From Scalesia atractyloides (Eukaryota > Streptophyta > Magnoliopsida > Asterales > Asteraceae): 64,000 nt of DNA. Shown here in pieces: positions 23,645 to 35,086 of this stretch. The number at the start of each line of letters is the position of its first letter. The first letter of the stretch is position 1. A program made the position numbers and the translations under genes. The DNA lies in contig CAMTDV010000023.1 of NCBI GenBank assembly GCA_947069175.1, positions 86,769,563-86,833,562 on the forward strand, in the 5' to 3' direction. Below the pieces are notes generated by a model that was not told where the DNA came from, did not search any database, and saw nothing but the letters and a program-made list of their open reading frames with translations.

Positions 23645-23940
23645 TTGTCACTAATGGACATAAAAATTGGGCACACTGGCCTACATCATAACAGATATAA
23701 ATTATGGCACATTTGCCTACATCATAACAGATGTAAATTATAGCACGTTGGCCTATCACATTGGACATAAAATTGGGCACATTGGCATGTCACATTGGAA
23801 ATAAAATTGGGCACATTGGCCTGTTACATTGGACATAAAAATTGGGCACATTGGCCTGTCACCTTGGACATAAAATTGGGCACATTAGCCTGTCACCTTG
23901 GACATAAAATTGGGCACATTGGCCTGTCATTTATCATCGC
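23645..23940. repeat. Minisatellite between accessory ORF and gag of C1
   Basis: Eight copies of a 33-37 bp unit, best seen as GGGCACATTGGCCTGTCAC plus TTGGACATAAAATT. The right-hand copies are nearly identical; the left ones are diverged (CTACATCATAACAGATATAAATTAT variants). The weak open frame across it on the plus strand simply follows the repeat and is not a gene. Confidence 0.92.
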
Positions 23941-24515
23941 TTTGATGACATTAGTTGGGATCACATTGATCACATAGGCTATATAATAGGTCTTAGGACG
24001 TAGTGCTTTTCACCTAGACGGCTAGTGTTGTTCCTCAAGTCACACTACCAAGAATATGAACATTCCTTGATGTTAACATAAGAGTACCTTAATGATTGAT
24101 TAATGTTCCTGTTCACCTTGGACCTTAACGACCTTGGAGGCTTGAACCTAGTTCCCCACCTCTGGATAGAAGGATAACTTCCCTTAACTATCCTGATAGA
24201 AGGCTCCTGGTCCTTAACTATCATTTCTTGGCCAATGTGTGGTCTACGCCACTTGGCATAACCAAATCGATTAAGGTCTTTTAGAATTGTATAGCAGAGC
24301 ATAAATTTCGAATAAAATCGAGACGCTCGCTTGAAGAGGATGAATACATATACATATAATTCTAAAAATACTTCATTAAATTCCAAATAGAAATTACAAT
24401 ACTAGAAACAATGAAATAAACTATCTATGCAAGGACTACAGAAACAAATATGCCCACACAGGGACTAAAGAAATAACGATGTCCTCGCAGGGACTAACAT
24501 ATATTAGAAGAGACT
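23941..24515. other. Non-coding spacer of C1
   Basis: It lies between the minisatellite and the accessory ORF. A 113-codon open frame on the minus strand (24045-24386) has no recognisable domain and I do not consider it a gene. Confidence 0.5.
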
Positions 24516-25562
24516 TCACTCGTCCTTCTTTCCCTTAACTAGCTTGGAGAGTTTCTTAAAGAACTTATTCGTCTTCTTCTCTATTTTCTCCGCTTGTTGT
24601 TGCATTTCTTTAATTCGTTCTAAGGCCTCATTAATGGCCTTTAGTGGCGACAGAGGTTGTGGTTGTTGCATAATAGGGTACTGGTACCCATAACTTGAAT
24701 ATCCAGTAGGTGGATAAGCAGGTGGGTAATGAGGCGGGTAAAGTGCGTTATGCATGACCGCTTGCATATAAGGGTCTTGCGACAATGCTTGAAAATCAAT
24801 AGGTGTAGTTGGGTTAAAAGGATCATATCCAAACGTATCCGGATATGTCGGGATAGGGTTATTATAACCCGATGGTGGTGGTTCAACCATTGGTGGTGGT
24901 GTTGGTTCCACCACAGGTGACACATTAGAGGGTCCACCCATTTGTGGGTCCTCGTGAATAGTAAGGTAGGGTTTGGGCAAAGGTGGAAGTGGTCCCGACC
25001 GTTGGCCCGCTCGTACCGACATACGTGCTCCTCTTTTCCTCCTTGGCAGTTCAGGTGGCGATTGGGGTTGTTCCACCGGTTCCGTGTGGATATCTTCTTG
25101 CACAGGAGGTGGTTAGGAATGAAGGGAAGAAGTGTGAGCGAAAGTAAATTGGTTCCAATATTGGTCCCACTCATTAGGACCTTGGTAAGGCGATCCAGCA
25201 TAAGAGTTCGAATCGCTTGAGATTTCTATGGGATGCGTGTTTGATCCTGACGGCGGCATCCCTGGGTCGGAGTCCTCGTTCATGGGATTTGGTTGATCTA
25301 ATTGGTTTTGGTTGGCTGGGGGTGTATTCAAGTATTGGTTGCGGTTAAACTCATCTTGATAAGAATGATCAGAATGGTGGGAGTGGTGTGAATGATGTGA
25401 ATGGTATGAGTGATAAGAGTTTTGAGTATGAGAAGGTGAATGTTGCAACAATGGCTTTGAATCCCCCGAATCTTCATAAGGGTTCGGCTGATGGGGATGT
25501 GGGGGAATATGTCCTGAAGGTCCTCCCCTCATTGGCCCTTTTCCTCTTACTCGTGGTGGCAT
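24516..25562 (-). pseudogene. C1 accessory ORF ahead of gag (proline-rich, coiled-coil C-terminus)
   Basis: The ATG at 25562 gives M-P-P-R-V-R-G-K-G-P-M-R-G-G-P-S, 171 bases after the primer site, so it is the first ORF on the element RNA. It has a His/Ser run (H-S-H-H-S-H-H-S), an Asn/Asp-rich part, then R-R-K-R-G-A-R-M-S-V-R, Pro- and Tyr-rich low complexity, and a C-terminal charged helix (A-L-E-R-I-K-E-M-Q-Q-Q-A-E-K-I) ending K-G-K-K-D-E. One in-frame TAA after S-S-L-H-S (25113-25115) is the only break in about 349 codons, strikingly clean next to the ruined gag-pol. I recall similar proteins as uncharacterised Asteraceae sequences; no function is known to me. It could be a captured or lineage-specific RNA-binding or assembly protein. 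Confidence 0.7.
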
Positions 25563-25717
25563 TTTCCTGTTAAAAATTAATTTAAAAAACAATACTAATA
25601 ACTTAATAATGCAATGAGTAATCCTAGGTCAATGCCTAAACTTGGAAGTCAAAGGAATGTGCTTGTGTAAGTTTGATATTAAACACAAAAGGCTAGTGTT
25701 TAATTCTCTCAATCGTT

Positions 25718-25730
25718 GGCTTTGATACCA
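25718..25730 (-). promoter_or_regulatory. Primer-binding site of C1
   Basis: The minus strand reads TGGTATCAAAGCC, the initiator tRNA-Met complement with one mismatch, three bases from the LTR end at 25734. Confidence 0.85.
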
Positions 25731-28353
25731 ACATGTCACACCCCGGCTTTCCACAGCCAATCAAACACTGGTGGGCCCAGGTGGAGAATATCGTGACGTA
25801 AGTTGATAACATCATAGACAATTAAACACAACACAACGGAAGTCTTGATTTAAATATTACAAATCAAATGTTCAAAATACAAAATAATATGCAGGCTCGT
25901 AATAGAAGATCCACAGGCGGATCATACATTGTACAAAGAAGGAATGTAAAACAGACTTTGGGCAGATCTAGGATTTGCAAGATCCTCTTATCACTACCGA
26001 GCACTTCCAGCCTATTTTCGTATTGTACCTGCAAGCTTAGTCTTTTGAAAATACGTCAGCTTTCGCTGGTAAATACATCCAACTGACTTATTTTGAAAAC
26101 ATTTAAATATATTCTAAGGGCATATCAGCACAAATTATTTTATAACTTGGGAAAGTTGACCATCCAACCTTGTTAACAGATTCACATGTTTGTCCATACA
26201 TACAGGGCCCGGTACGGAGACCGAGACATGATTAACGTACACACCACTTTAGACTCACGAAGGAGTCATTTCTTCCCAACCTTGTGGGTAATGCATTTTG
26301 AGCGTCTATCGGGTGTATGCCTACACCCGTACTAAGGTCGTGGCCATTATCTATTGTAATGAGTCGAGTATATCCATGACACGGTAGTTAACCCTCGATG
26401 TTTAAGTTATCAATCAAAACTGATTAAAACATATTATGCGGATTCACTAGCCACAATCCGGCATCCGATTGATCCCATTTCCGACCAAGCAGTAATAATT
26501 TACCGTAACCCAAGCCCGTATAGGGGAAATAAGTTGAGAGTATTTACCTGAGCTATTCTTCGTTTAAACGCAAGATTTATTAACTCAGCCGTACACAAAA
26601 ATACTAAGTGTGATAGCATTTACCGGCAAGTCTATAGTCTGAATTATGGTATAAGCTAACCAATTAAATACTAACGGTCTTATTTAAGTTATAGACTTAG
26701 ACCGACTAGCGTACTTGATCAAGACGTATAACGCTAGATTAAACGATGATTGGATATAATGTAGTTTAATCTCAACAAGTACCTTGACTTGTGTAATATG
26801 GATAAACTATAAACATTCAGGATTTTGAGACTTAAATGACAAGGTTAGACCCATTTTGGTTAATTTTCGTAAACTAGTTACATATGCTTAACCGTACACA
26901 TATCAGCGACATCGGGTAACCGGATAAGTCATGGACAAGTTCTATATTCCATTATACTTTAAATAAGTTGTAATATTAATGGGATATCAACTTTTATGAC
27001 TGTTAAGGTTTTAAAGTGAAACTATGCCTCATAAGGGCAATTTGGTAATTTCATTCCTTATAAAAGGAACTTGAATATCATTTAATGTTATAACTATAAG
27101 TATTATGGAAAAATTAACTTATTTATGATATAATTTCTGTAGGATATTAATTATATGTGTAATTTATCTTTTATGACCAAACTATGCACCGAAGGGGCAT
27201 TTTGGTCATTTTACACATAGTTTATAATTTTTTTTTTGAGATTCTGAGTTTATATCTTGTACTACTGTAAAAATATTCAAAATAAGTTTTAGAATCAGTA
27301 GGTAACAAGTCTTTGTTAGTAAATATGGTTTAAAACCATATTATGCGCCGAAACGACGCTTATGTCGTAAATGACGATTTATACGATGTTTCATGAAAAC
27401 TGATGTGATGATCAGATAACAAGTTTTAGATATGTTATTCAATATAACATATTGGTAGGTAAAAGATTTACTTTAAAAAGATATGATTAAAACCATTTTA
27501 TAAGCCACATGGGCCTTATCGTCATTTATCGACAAATTACAAGGACTTGCTCATAAACTCAGTTTATTATTCCAAATAATCCTACTTATAATATTACATC
27601 ACTAGAAAACTCATCTTCAACTTCATTATCTTTTATACCTCTTTTTATGCAAAAAGGGCATTTTAGTCAAAATGACATAATTATGGAGCTTGTGCATAAA
27701 CTCAGATTCTGATTATGATCATGTAATATAACCTCAGAGGGTTATGCTACATTATATTACGATCATAATGCAACTTTAGATCAGTAGCTAACTATTCTAA
27801 ATCGGGTCATAATCAAAAGTCAAAGTAGAAGTCAAACTTCGCGACTTTCGGTTACGAACGGACCCTAGAACTGATATTGACGAGCCGCACATGTTCTTAC
27901 ATGTTCTAATAATTATTAACAACTTGTTTAGGTGTCAAAACAGGTTTCATAACATATATAAGATCACTTTATGATTTTTTTTCGAAAAATGGCATGTTTG
28001 ACTTTTTAATATCATTACTTTGACCCGTCAATTGGTCTAGCAAACATGATCTTCAGGAGGTGCCCTTTATAGGGACTAACACCTACCTTATTACGATCAC
28101 TTAGCGATATTCGTTACGAACAATGGCTGGACCATAATGGTCTTAACCGAAAGTCAAGGCGTTTTTTTGTAAAACACTTGACTTTTGGCTATAAGAGCCT
28201 ATAAATGAAAATGCAAGAGCAAGGAACACTTACAAGAGGTTCCTAGAATGCAATAGAACTAAGTTAGATGCTTCTTTCAGTTAGGAATTTCTAGAGGAGG
28301 GAGATAGAGTTGTGAATGAGAAAGGTACAACTTAAAATGGTGAACCTTGGCAC

Positions 28354-28363
28354 CTATTTATAG
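28354..28363 (-). promoter_or_regulatory. TATA box of LTR-3
   Basis: The minus strand reads CTATAAATAGG, about 835 bases into the LTR, equivalent to 12174-12183 in LTR-1. Confidence 0.6.
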
Positions 28364-28875
28364 TTGGAGAGCTTGAAGAAGATGATGCCAGGTGTTAAGG
28401 GGTGTTAGTGGAAGCTTATAAGTGTCCTAAAACGTGGCGTAGCAGTTTGAAAAGCCATGGTTTCGATTCAAATGGTTTTTGGAAATTTGTGTGGAAGCCA
28501 AACAAATTTTCTACATACACAGGCCTCTTGCGCCTTGCAAGAGGCCAAGGCCATGCCTCTCGCGCCGTGCGAGCGCCCCTTGTCAGATTTCAAAATTTGA
28601 CATTTTTAGCCCCTCAACTTATTAAACCCTCTTAAACCTTCCTAAAACACCTTTTTACCATTTTTAGCCCTCCTTACCCAATACTTGGCATACCCGGGAT
28701 TAGCTCGGATATTGTCGAGCTCTCGGTTCGTTAAAAGGTCACTTAGATGTATAAATTAACATGTTGACCCTTTTAATCCCTCCATTATCCAACATTCACA
28801 TATTAACCGAATTAACCTATCTCGTCCAACAAGTGGCACGCATGAGAGTTTGGACTTTGTAAAGGATCATCAGAG

Positions 28876-29100
28876 GCTCATATATGCATGTTGACATATC
28901 AGTCACTCAGAGGTTAGGCATGTTGACATATCAGTCACTCAGAGGCCAATGTTTAAGCATGTTGGCATATCAGTCACTCAGAGGCTAGGCATGTTGATAT
29001 ATCAGTCACTCAGAGGCCAAGTTTAAGCATGTTGACATATCAGTCACTCAGAGGCTAGGCATGTTGACATATCAGCCACTCAGAGGCCAAGTTTTTGAGC
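28876..29100 (-). repeat. Minisatellite in LTR-3
   Basis: About six copies of the same unit as in LTR-2 (TGTTGACATATCAGTCACTC and AGAGGCTAGGCA), with a different copy number. Confidence 0.9.
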
Positions 29101-29234
29101 ATGTTGACAACTTTATTCCTTATTGGTCTTTAATAGACTAAATTAAATTACAACACGTGTCACTATACTATTCGACATGATTTTACGAGGTGTCATATCC
29201 TCACCTCCTGAAAAGAAATCTCGACCTCGAGATT

Positions 29235-30520
29235 TTATTCAAAAAGATGGCGGTACTTTTGTCGCATAGTGGACTCAACCTCCCATGTATACTCGGGACC
29301 TCTAAAGGCGTCCCACTTAACCTTTACTATATGTATCAATTTCGTTCGGAGCTTCTTAACCTGTCTTTCCTCGATCGAAATTGGTTTCTCAATAAACTTC
29401 AGGTTTTCATCTATTTTCACATCTTTGTGCGACATTGCGAGCGACTCATCGGCTAGACATTTCTTAAGGTTAGATATGTGGAATACATCATGGATTCCAC
29501 TAAGCTCCTTTGGCAGTTTAAGCTTATAAGCTACAGCTCCGACACATTCGATTATCTCGAATGGTCCTATATATCTTGGGCTTAGCTTGCCCTTCTTTCC
29601 AAACCTCATTACACCTTTTCAAGGTGATACTTTCAGCATGACCTTGTCCCCTACTTGGAACTTGAGAGGTTTACGGCTCTCGTCAGCATAGCTCTTCTGC
29701 CTATCACGGGCAGCTTTGAGACGATCACGGATTTGCACAATCTTATCCGTGGTCTCCAGGACAATCTCAGGTCCTTATAGTTGAGCTTCCCCAACTTCTG
29801 CCCAACACATGGGCGTTCGACACTTTCTCCCATACAAGGCCTCATAAGGAGCAGCCTTGATACTCCTATGATAGCTATTATTATAGGAAAATTCTATTAG
29901 GCGTAAGTGGTCATCCCAACTTCCTCCTAAATCAATCACACATGCTCTAAGCATGTCTTTCAATGTCTGAATAGTACGCTCACTTTGACCATCAGTCTAC
30001 GGGTGGTAAGCCATACTAAAATTTAATCTTGTGCCTAAAGATTGTTGGAAACTTTTCCAAAAATGAGAGGTATATCTAGTATCTCTATCAGATACAATAG
30101 ATATCGGCACACCATGTAGGGACACAATCTTGTCCACATACGGTTTAGCCAATTTGTCTGAATTATACGTTTCCTTAATTGGCAAGAAATGCGCTGACTT
30201 AGTCAGCCTATCCACAATGTCCCAAATAGTGTCATTTCCACGTATGGTCTTAGGTAACTTGGTATTCAAGTCCATAATTACCATTTCCCTTTTCCATGTG
30301 GGAATTTCCAATTGTCGTAGATGTCCTGACGGCTTTTGATGTTCGGCCTTAACTTGCAAACACGTCAGACACTTAGCTACATAAGTGGCTATGGATTTCT
30401 TCAAACCCATCCACCAATAATTCTTTTTCAGATCCTGGTACATTTTGTCACCTCCTGGGTGAACTGAGCATCTTGTGTTATGCGCTTCTTGGAGGATTAA
30501 ATCTCTAAGTCCTCCTAAGA
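29235..30520 (-). pseudogene. C2 integrase with chromo-like C-terminus
   Basis: The N-terminal zinc-binding part is present (A-H-N-T-R-C-S-V-H-P-G and C-L-T-C-L-Q), then a 148-codon open piece (29997-30443) with W-D-I-V-D-R-L-T-K-S and I-V-S-D-R-D. A CAG-to-TAG stop interrupts H-P-Q-T-D-G (about 29997), just before the Glu-bearing S-E-R-T-I-Q-T-L. Further stops follow G-E-A-Q-L (about 29775) and S-P-W (TGG to TGA, about 29619), then the C-terminal 124 codons end W-E-V-E-S-T-M-R-Q-K-Y. A frame change near 30521 separates it from RNase H. Several breaks are shared with C1. Confidence 0.88.
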
Positions 30521-32045
30521 TTAGAACCCAGATTTTTCATTAAATCTAAGGATTCCATCCTTTCCAGGCGTTAACTGATCAACAGTTCCGCCTAATCCCT
30601 CATTAGGAATATTTGCCTCTAATAGGGCTTGCTTTTGCGCGTCTAATAGCTTCTCATTCAAGCTATTTCTGAGCTCAATGCTCTTCGCATTAATCCTTGT
30701 GGGCTTAATTCTTTCCTTGCGACTTAAGGCGTCAGCAACGACATTTGCCTTGGCGCGATGATAGCGAATTTCACAATCATAATCGTTAAGTGTTTTCATC
30801 GAACGGCGTTGTCGCATGTTCAAATCTTTCTGATTGAACAGGTACTGGAGACTCTTATGGTCAGTGTATATAATACACTTGGTGCCATATAAGTAATGTC
30901 TCCATAGCTTTAGTGCAAATACAACGGCACCCAATTCTAAATCATGGGTGGTGTAGTTTCTTTCGTGCACCTTTAACTGTCGTGATGCATAAGCAATTAC
31001 CTTGCATTTTTGCATCGGTACACAGCCCATGCCAGTGTGCGAAGCATCACAATAAACTATAAAATCCTCAATACCCTTAGGTAGAGATAACACAGGAGCA
31101 TTGCTCAACTTGTGTTTTAGAATCTCAAAGGATTCTTGTTGTTTCGGACCCCAAACAAATTTGACATTCTTACGGGTTAAGGTAGTCAAAGGAATGGCTA
31201 TTCTTGAAAATTTCTCAATGAACCTCCTGTAGTATCCAGCCAATCCTAGGAAACTACGAATCTCCGATGGGGTCTTGGGCACTTCCCAATTCATTATGGC
31301 TTCTATTTTGGCGAGATCCACTTGGATACTACTCTCACTTACAACATGTCCAAGAAATTGGACTTCTCTAAGCCAAAATTCACACTTAGAGAATTTAGCA
31401 TAAAGCTTCTCTCGCCTTAGTAATTCTAGAATGCACCGAAGTTGTTTCTCATGGTCAGCTTGATTACGAGAATAGATAAGTATGTCGTCTATAAAGACAA
31501 TGACAAACTTATCTAAATACGGTTTGCAGACTCTATTCATGAGATCCATGAAGGCTGCAGGTGCATTTGTGAGCCCAAAAGGCATCACTAGAAATTCAAA
31601 ATGACCATATCGGGTCCTGAAGGCAGTCTTAGGAACATCCTCGTTCCTAACCTTCAGCTGATGATATCCTGATCTTAAATAAATCTTAGAAAAGTAACTA
31701 CCCCCTTGAAGTTTATCGAATAAGTCGTCGATCTTAGGCAGAGGATATCGGTTCTTAATTGTTAACTTGTTCAGCTCTCGGTAATCAATGCACAGTTGAA
31801 CCGTCCTTCTTCTTTACGAATAAAATAGGAGCTCCCTAAGGCGAGGAACTTGGCTGAATAAAGCCTTTCTCTAAGAGTTCATCTAACTGTAATCCTAATT
31901 CCTTCATCTCCGTCGGTGCTAACCGATATGGAGCTCTGGCAACAGGTGCTGATCCTGGCAGGATATCAATTCTAAACTCCGCTTGCCTATCTGGAGGTAG
32001 GCTAGGTAATTCTTCAAGGAAAACATCGGAATACTTCAAGATAAT
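30521..32045 (-). pseudogene. C2 reverse transcriptase and RNase H
   Basis: The longest clean pol stretch in the window: at least 355 codons to 30521, open upstream to about 31790. It contains Y-G-H-F-E-F-L-V-M-P-F-G-L-T-N-A-P-A, V-F-I-D-D-I-L-I-Y-S with both catalytic Asp residues, and L-G-L-A-G-Y-Y-R-R-F-I. The RNase H part has Y-C-D-A-S, the Glu in D-L-E-L, and Y-T-D-H-K-S-L-Q-Y-L, then A-D-A-L-S-R. The RT entry (32039-31836) is separated by the S-P-W to stop change (about 31838) and a 5-base loss near 31793 relative to C1. The early motif D-L-R-S-G-Y-H is Y-L-R-S-G-Y-H here: a probable catalytic Asp to Tyr change. Confidence 0.9.
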
Positions 32046-32218
32046 CAGAAGGTCTTCTATAATTGGCTTAGGCTCATTGATAGTTACTTATGCCAGGTTA
32101 ATGACACAACCTTTCCTCAAACACTTGGATGCCTTAAATAACGAAACATTGTCTAGCAATCCGTAGTGCAAATATGGTGATTGTTTCACCAGATGAGGTT
32201 TTAATCTCGATGAGTTTC

Positions 32219-32489
32219 TTATCGCAAGCAATGTGGGGCTTGGTTATGGGATAACCAATCCATGCCGAAAACTACATCGAACCCTGCCAATTTCATTGGC
32301 AAAAGAGTGATGGGGATAGAATGATTCTTAATGGATATAGAGCATCCATCAAGAACGGAAGATGCTATCTCTAACATTCCATCATCGAGTTCTACCTCAT
32401 AAGTTATATCTAGAGTTCTTATGGGCAAGTTTAATAGTTTACTAAACTTATGATCAACAAAAGATTTATCTGCCACCGAATCGAAAAGT
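32219..32489 (-). pseudogene. C2 protease fragment, active site D-S-V
   Basis: The frame reads L-F-D-S-V-A-D-K-S-F-V-D-H-K-F and ends with G-M-D-W-L-S-H-N-Q-A, a full retropepsin-like domain except that the catalytic D-S-G is D-S-V. C1 has D-S-G here. The frame is open through G-M-D-W-L because C2 lacks the 7-base insertion of C1. The Copia LTR begins five codons upstream of the active site. Confidence 0.85.
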
Positions 32490-35075
32490 GTACGTCCCCT
32501 AATCCTTATAGATCTTGACAGAATCGTCTATCTAATCTAGAGTGTGGAATCCCCTAGATCAGATTTCACAGTAACCACAAGAACACGAACACGAATTCCT
32601 TTAAACCGTCTTCTATTGATTATCGAACACAAAGTGTTTACAACCAATTCAAGACTCTTCTCTCAATCTCTCTGAAGCAATTCTTTCTGCAACTGATCAA
32701 TAGAACCAGCAACTTGTAACATTCGAAAAAAAATGAATCCTAAAACCCGACCTGTTTTTTGTAACTCGATCCGTTTTCATATTCCACGTAATTTTGTTTA
32801 ATGTTTAAGCAATAAAATATTTGGATTCTATGTTTTGATCATACATGTTATCATATCTGGTGATTTATAGTCTTATACATGTTTTATACAACCTTGTAAA
32901 TTCATTTCCATGTATTTTGAAGCAACCCTCCATATCTCAAGGTCTAAAACTAAGGATTTCCTTAAGTTAATCAAAAACTTTGGAGACCTCGTGAACATAC
33001 CTAACACATCACATCACATCCTAACCTTCTTATCATTCAAACTTCATTATATTCATGCCATAAGATAGGACATTGTGTTTTGGAGGGTTTATATGTAAAC
33101 GATAGCAAGTAAGAAGCTCTACATATCGTATTCTTAGTTTTGTCATAAGATGACTTTCGGGTGACTTTCTTACTAACATTTCTCCATCCTTCAGCTATCA
33201 TTCTGGTCCATTCAAAGCTCCAAGATATACTTGGTATACTAAGGATCAAGTAGGTTCAAATGGTGCATAAAACTGAGCTTCAATGTAACAGGAATCACAA
33301 ACACAAGTTTTAGAACATAACCCTCAACCCGCATCAAGATCCAATGTTCAATCCTAATTATCGACACCATGGATGTTGGATTACTATCTTCCATATGATA
33401 GTACTCTGAAAATAATGAACGTAGGAGAAAACCGTGCGTGAAACAGAGTTATAACGAAGCGGGAACCGCGAAAACTAGTTTGGTGTTTGTTGCTGATTTA
33501 AAAGACACGAAATCTTATTTTAAAGTGATCCGACATCACCCCAATCACCATTTTTGTGCTCTATTTCACACCTATAAATACCTTTGCTTGGTTCTTTATA
33601 GCTTGCAACTCCTAGTTTGAGTATAAACAAGTGGAATGACCAAATTTGGTGGCTCCACAAGCACAATACCCCTTTGGGTGTGGTGTGTAGTAGTTTTTAT
33701 TTACGCTTTTGACGAGGAGGTGTTGCCCTTCAGGCTCTTCTCATTCTGTAAAGTTTTTCTTCAAGGTGATCTTCATTTCTTTGTTCTTTTATTTATTTTT
33801 TATTTTTTAATATTTATTTATTTATTGCTTTATTATTTTAATTAGTTTAGTTTAGGTTCTTAATTAAGGAGCATTAGGCTCGTTAAGGTAGCCTAGTTTA
33901 GGCTCTCCTTTAGGCTTGTCATAGCCTTGTAGAGACTCGTTAGGCTCAACGAGTCTAACATATCATGTTCGTTCATTTAGCTATGCCTAGCATAACGTTC
34001 ACTTTTTTTTGTTGCGTTCGTTTGTCTAGCTTAAATCACACTTATCAATTGGATTTTCTCCTTATTCTCGTGCGGTTTTTCACGAATGATTAAAAACGCA
34101 AACACTGTGAGTGAATCCTTACAAATTCCCCTTTTTATTCATGTTTTGAGGTGTATCATGTGTCGTTTCATATATTTCATTTATTCAAACACTTGTGCTA
34201 TTACCATTATATGATTTAACGTGTGATGTAATGTTATTTGTTGTATTGTGTGTTTACATTTTTGTCAGTTGCGTGCAATCATTCACATTAGGCCCATCAG
34301 TTCCTCGTGGGATACGAGTTGAGCATCAGGTGCCTCACTAGATCGGCTCCGTTTGACTGAGCCTTGATCTCATTGTTCATCATTTGTCATGCTTGTGTGT
34401 GCATTGTTTGATATTTATGTGGTTTGTGGTTAGATTTACATATGCGTATACTCATATTTGGTTTATGCACACTTTATTTAAATTAATCAACATATTATTT
34501 CATTCAAATGTTTAAACGGGATTCACTCGCCAATCTTTGTTGACCCAAAAAAACCATTTTTACACATGATACAGGTGAACAGGTACGAAGAGAAGATTGG
34601 ACATGGGATGGGCCTTAGTTAACAAGAAACGGATTAGTGCAATATATTTGTTATAAACATCATTTTGTGTTTGTAATTGTTTATATGAATTTTGTATTGT
34701 GAGACATTTATATGAATTAATGATCATTTAAAACAAATAATAGCAAGTCATAAGCTCTCGAGTTAACCCAATCATGCCCCGATCACCTATTCCGTTGCGG
34801 GTTGGGGTGTGACACAACTAACTGAGCAACCTTAACCCTAATCATAACCTCCCTATATATAGAGATAGATTATGCTCATGGGCTAGGGTTTCCTACGTGG
34901 ACTGCTAATGGGTTTAAGGCCCTATTCGACTACCATGCACTATTCTATGTCTAGTTTAGCCCAATTACTTCTAATTCACTATTACAAAACTAAACCCGCT
35001 AATTGTTTATCATTTTACTAATTACAAGATATCCAAAGACCAATTCTAAGTTGTTGTCACAAATATGCACCAACA
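32490..35075 (-). repeat. Element G 3' LTR, split by a nested solo LTR
   Basis: Parts 32490-32714 and 34820-35075 (about 480 bp joined) run TGTACGTCCC to GCACCAACA. The minus strand starts TGTTGGTGCATATTTGTG after the polypurine tract and has a TATATATAG motif near 34853-34862. Confidence 0.75.
32715..34814 (+). repeat. Gypsy solo LTR, 2100 bp, with target duplication CAACT
   Basis: It starts TGTAACATTCG and ends GGTTGGGGTGTGACA. It is flanked by CAACT at 32710-32714 and at 34815-34819, a perfect 5 bp target duplication. Ends and interior (for example the CGATC...GGCTCCGTTTGA...GAGCCTTGATC part near 34338-34370) match the element F LTRs in reverse orientation. The tRNA-like modules and W-box cluster of F are not seen here. 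It is the product of LTR-LTR recombination. Confidence 0.88.
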
Positions 35076-35086
35076 AACTCCCCTTG
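35076..35086 (-). promoter_or_regulatory. Polypurine tract of element G
   Basis: The minus strand reads GTCAAGGGGAGTT directly before TGTTGG. A second similar tract, AGGGGGAGT in minus, is at about 35200-35208; duplicate polypurine tracts are known in Sireviruses. Confidence 0.7.

Larger units (their letters stand above)
16126..29195 (-). mobile_element. Element C1: gypsy chromovirus-like (Tekay/Del) retrotransposon with both LTRs
   Basis: Minus-strand order: 5' LTR (29195-25734), primer site, accessory proline-rich ORF, spacer with minisatellite, gag with zinc knuckles, protease, RT, integrase with a C-terminal chromo-like module, polypurine tract, 3' LTR (19607-16126). Total about 13.07 kb. 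RNase H and the N-terminal part of integrase are deleted, and gag-pol carries many stops and frameshifts. The two LTRs differ visibly (roughly one base in ten in the first 200, by eye), so insertion is old. The left flank is TAAAA; the right flank is another internal region, so no target duplication can be tested. Confidence 0.85.
25734..29195 (-). repeat. LTR-3 (5' LTR of C1, also adjoining C2), 3462 bp
   Basis: Plus-strand start TGTCACACCCCGGC, end TACGAGGTGTCA. The left end adjoins the C1 primer site and the right end adjoins the C2 polypurine tract, so this one LTR serves as the 5' LTR of C1 and the 3' LTR of C2. Confidence 0.9.
29196..32489 (-). mobile_element. Element C2: second gypsy internal region, truncated
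   Basis: It is collinear with C1 internal from the polypurine tract to the protease, and much of it is better preserved (RNase H and integrase N-terminus present). It ends at TCGAAAAG in the protease active-site codons, where a Copia LTR begins at 32490. Its gag, primer site and far LTR are not found elsewhere in the window. Confidence 0.85.

Noticed and set aside
23645..23940. CRISPR-like array (also 19258-19520 and 37733-38262)
   Set aside because: Repeats are degenerate, spacers are not unique or regular, and the context is plant retrotransposons.
24045..24386. 113-codon frame in the C1 spacer
   Set aside because: Hydrophobic low-complexity start, no family resemblance, and not present as a conserved ORF in any other copy here.
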